Origin: Krasilnikovozyma curviuscula
Lineage: Eukaryota > Basidiomycota > Tremellomycetes > Cystofilobasidiales > Mrakiaceae
Length of the DNA: 64,000 nucleotides
Reading direction: 5' to 3'
NCBI GenBank assembly: GCA_014825775.1
Contig: MVAQ01000044.1
Span: 48,946 to 112,945 of the forward strand
Shown here in pieces: positions 62,096 to 64,000 of this stretch (the stretch's first letter is position 1; each line of letters starts with the position of its first letter). The translations under genes were made by a program, and so were the position numbers. The notes beneath the pieces are model-generated. The model had not been told where the DNA came from. It did no database searches and saw only the letters and a list, made by a program, of their open reading frames with translations.

Positions 62096-64000
62096 TTTTT
62101 GTCACCCAACCTGCAAGTTTCGATGGGTTTTTCTTGAGCACTGTTCTGGGCAGTCAATATGCTGTCCAAGTCAGTCTCGTCTATTCTATCTCCTGGATGT
62201 TTAACAACGTGTAGGGAGACGTACGGAGGGGAAGGTGGTGAGATGGGTGGCCGTTCAGCAAAAGCAGGTGGTGGATGAGCTTCGGGAAAAGGTGACTGCA
62301 GTTCGTCCCAAGGGGGAAAGAGCCACACGGAGTCTGCCCTACTAGCACTGTTGCAGATCCTCGCAGCAGCACAACCAGACACGCCGAGATGCCCACAGTG
62401 CAAACTCCCTAAACCATTTGAGTTTTCGAAAACATGGAATGAGCGGCGCGCTCTCATGCAGACGAGACAGGACACTTACTCTGGGCGAAGGGGAAATTAG
62501 TCACGCCCGATTGGTAAGCAAGATAAGGCTGTTTGGAGGGCACTTGTGTCGTCCTGCTCAGCACACGTCCAGCACAGACAGAGAGGGAGAGAGAGGTCTG
62601 TCCTCGACTCCAATGGGAAAAAAGAGGGGGTGCGACAGAAAAAAGATTATTTGGAGGGTCCGACCGGTGGACGGCAAGGCGTCTGATGCGAAACCTGGAA
62701 TAGAATGGCAATATATCTCTCAGATGGAACAGGCACTAGAAGAAGAGAGAAGAAGGCATTTCGTAAGGAACGGAAAGACTCACCTGCCAAAAATAAGACG
62801 GGTAGCGAGAGTGCGCTCGCGGTAACCCCTTTCGACGGTAGGAGGAACCTCCTTACCATACCTGAGACGAACAGAGAAAGAGTCAGCGAACTTCTTATGT
62901 AGAAAGTCCCTGGAAGAAGTCCCACCATCATTTCATTCGAAGCAACCGACGAGAGCGACAAAGCGACAAGAGCGACATGGCCGTATTTACGCAGCGTGGT
63001 TTCACAGCACCATGGCGAGCTAAATTTTATGAGATCACCCTGTATTCAAACGCAGAAAAGAAGGTGGTTAGAATGAGATGAAATCGCCCGTTCCCACACA
63101 ATATGAAAAGGGAGGGGAAAAGAAACGACCCTCGATAGTAAGCGTTGTGCAAGCAGCCATAGCGATCGTTAGGCACGGGATGAGGTACTTTGGCCAGACT
63201 GAACGAGCTCAACCCTACAAGTCTATCTCATCGAATGATTGATTGATGGAATGTTAAGCCTTTCTATCCAACTTCTTTCTTCTAGCGACAGACAGCATCC
63301 AACCTTCCTTGCCCGCTGGGTACGGCGAAGAAATCGACTCGACGACCCTCTTGGAATCAAGGTCGGGACACTCATTTGTCCCAGATGCCCAAAAAGAATG
63401 CACCACATGCCGTTGAAAGCAATCCTCTGTATTCAAGTCCAGAAAAAAAAAGAGAGGGGGAGAGAACTCACCGGTAATCAACTCTTCATCTTGAAGCCGG
63501 ACAAGGTGACTGTTCCGCCCAGTCCATATGAGAGATATTCCTCAGCGACGAGCTGGAAAAGAAGTAGAGATGTTGGTTGATAAGGATGAACTGTATATCA
63601 GCACCTAAAAAAAAGAGAGTACAAGTGGACGGGCAGTAGTGTTAAAATGACGTCGAATAGCGCCCGACTGCGAGAAGGCCGTCAACACACCTCATGTGGG
63701 GGTTTCAGTACAGACGCGCTCTACGGACGCGTCTTTCGCAGAGGGATTCGTGAAGGGATAGGGAGGAGAAGTGACATCTGCTCTTTTTAAGGTCGAAGAA
63801 AGGGGGGGTTGGAGTAAGCCTCATTCGATGTTGATGGAAGACAGGAAACAGGAAGAATAAAGAAAGACATGGAGGCTGAAGAGCGGGTTTCTATCCCAGC
63901 AGCGAGTCCAGACTCTTTTTTCGTTTTCCATCAAGGATGACTACAGCTTTTTTCTGCGACATTTTTTTTTTTTTTTTTTGGTGCGTTAATTAACGATTTC
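62096..64000. promoter_or_regulatory. Long upstream region of the second bZIP gene
   Basis: About 1.9 kb to the window edge with no recognised gene. Minus-strand signals suggest a spliced 5' leader. One probable intron is 62479-62111 (GTAAGT donor, CTTGCAG acceptor 15 bases before the ATG). Other donor-like GTGAGT sites are near 62783 and 63470. A minus-strand exon-like piece at 63495-63560 reads LVAEEYLSYGLGGTVTLSGF and then stops; I could not assign it. Several upstream ATGs open short frames. An 18-T run is at 63962-63979. Confidence 0.4.
62111..62479 (-). other. Probable 369-nt leader intron of the second bZIP gene
   Basis: Canonical donor GTAAGT and acceptor CTTGCAG. It lies wholly upstream of the start codon and encloses most of a long open frame. 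Confidence 0.45.

Noticed and set aside
62029..62457. 143-codon frame overlapping the start of the second bZIP gene, like an ATF4-type overlapping uORF
   Set aside because: Its ATG lies inside a probable leader intron (62479-62111), so it would be spliced out.

Overview
This window is nuclear DNA from a fungus, most likely a basidiomycete and perhaps a tremellomycete-type yeast. Genes are broken by many short introns (mostly 40-90 nt, GT...AG) and lie close together on both strands. The protein families are fungal: an NADPH-type nitrate reductase, a siroheme nitrite reductase with a Rieske tail, Zn2Cys6 and bZIP regulators, a hybrid histidine kinase and a hamartin homologue. Class-level placement is inference. 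I see no transposon, CRISPR array, rRNA or convincing tRNA.

Left part (0.7-11.5 kb): an alpha-arrestin-like adaptor (+), the mitochondrial phosphate carrier (-) and a TSC1/hamartin homologue (-).

Centre-left (11.7-27.3 kb): a complete nitrate assimilation cluster. It holds nitrate reductase (-), a NRT2/CrnA-type nitrate transporter (-) and nitrite reductase (+). The transporter and nitrite reductase are divergent and share a 583-bp promoter. A Zn2Cys6 transcription factor (-) lies directly beyond nitrite reductase and is the natural candidate for the pathway-specific regulator. GATAAG motifs of the AreA/Nit2 type cluster upstream of nitrate reductase and in the shared promoter. Together the three enzymes and transporter would import nitrate and reduce it to ammonium.

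Middle (27.3-46 kb): a 3.4-kb gene-poor stretch with a possible decayed regulator gene, then ribosomal protein L26/uL24 (+), a Zrg17-like CDF subunit (+), ribosomal protein L28/uL15 (-, with its start codon split by an intron), a Cys3-like bZIP (-), a Rim1-like mitochondrial SSB (-), a Sec4/Rab8 GTPase (+) and a small-molecule O-methyltransferase (+).

Right part (46-64 kb): a soluble GAF-type hybrid histidine kinase (-), a divergent pair of DUF202 membrane-protein genes (- and +), the TRAPPII subunit Trs130/TRAPPC10 (-), an APC-family amino-acid/GABA-type permease (-) and a second bZIP factor (-) with a long upstream leader region running to the window edge.

Gene spans below run from start codon to stop codon and include introns. 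Exon joins were worked out by eye from splice signals and protein-family logic, so internal boundaries are less certain than the outer limits.
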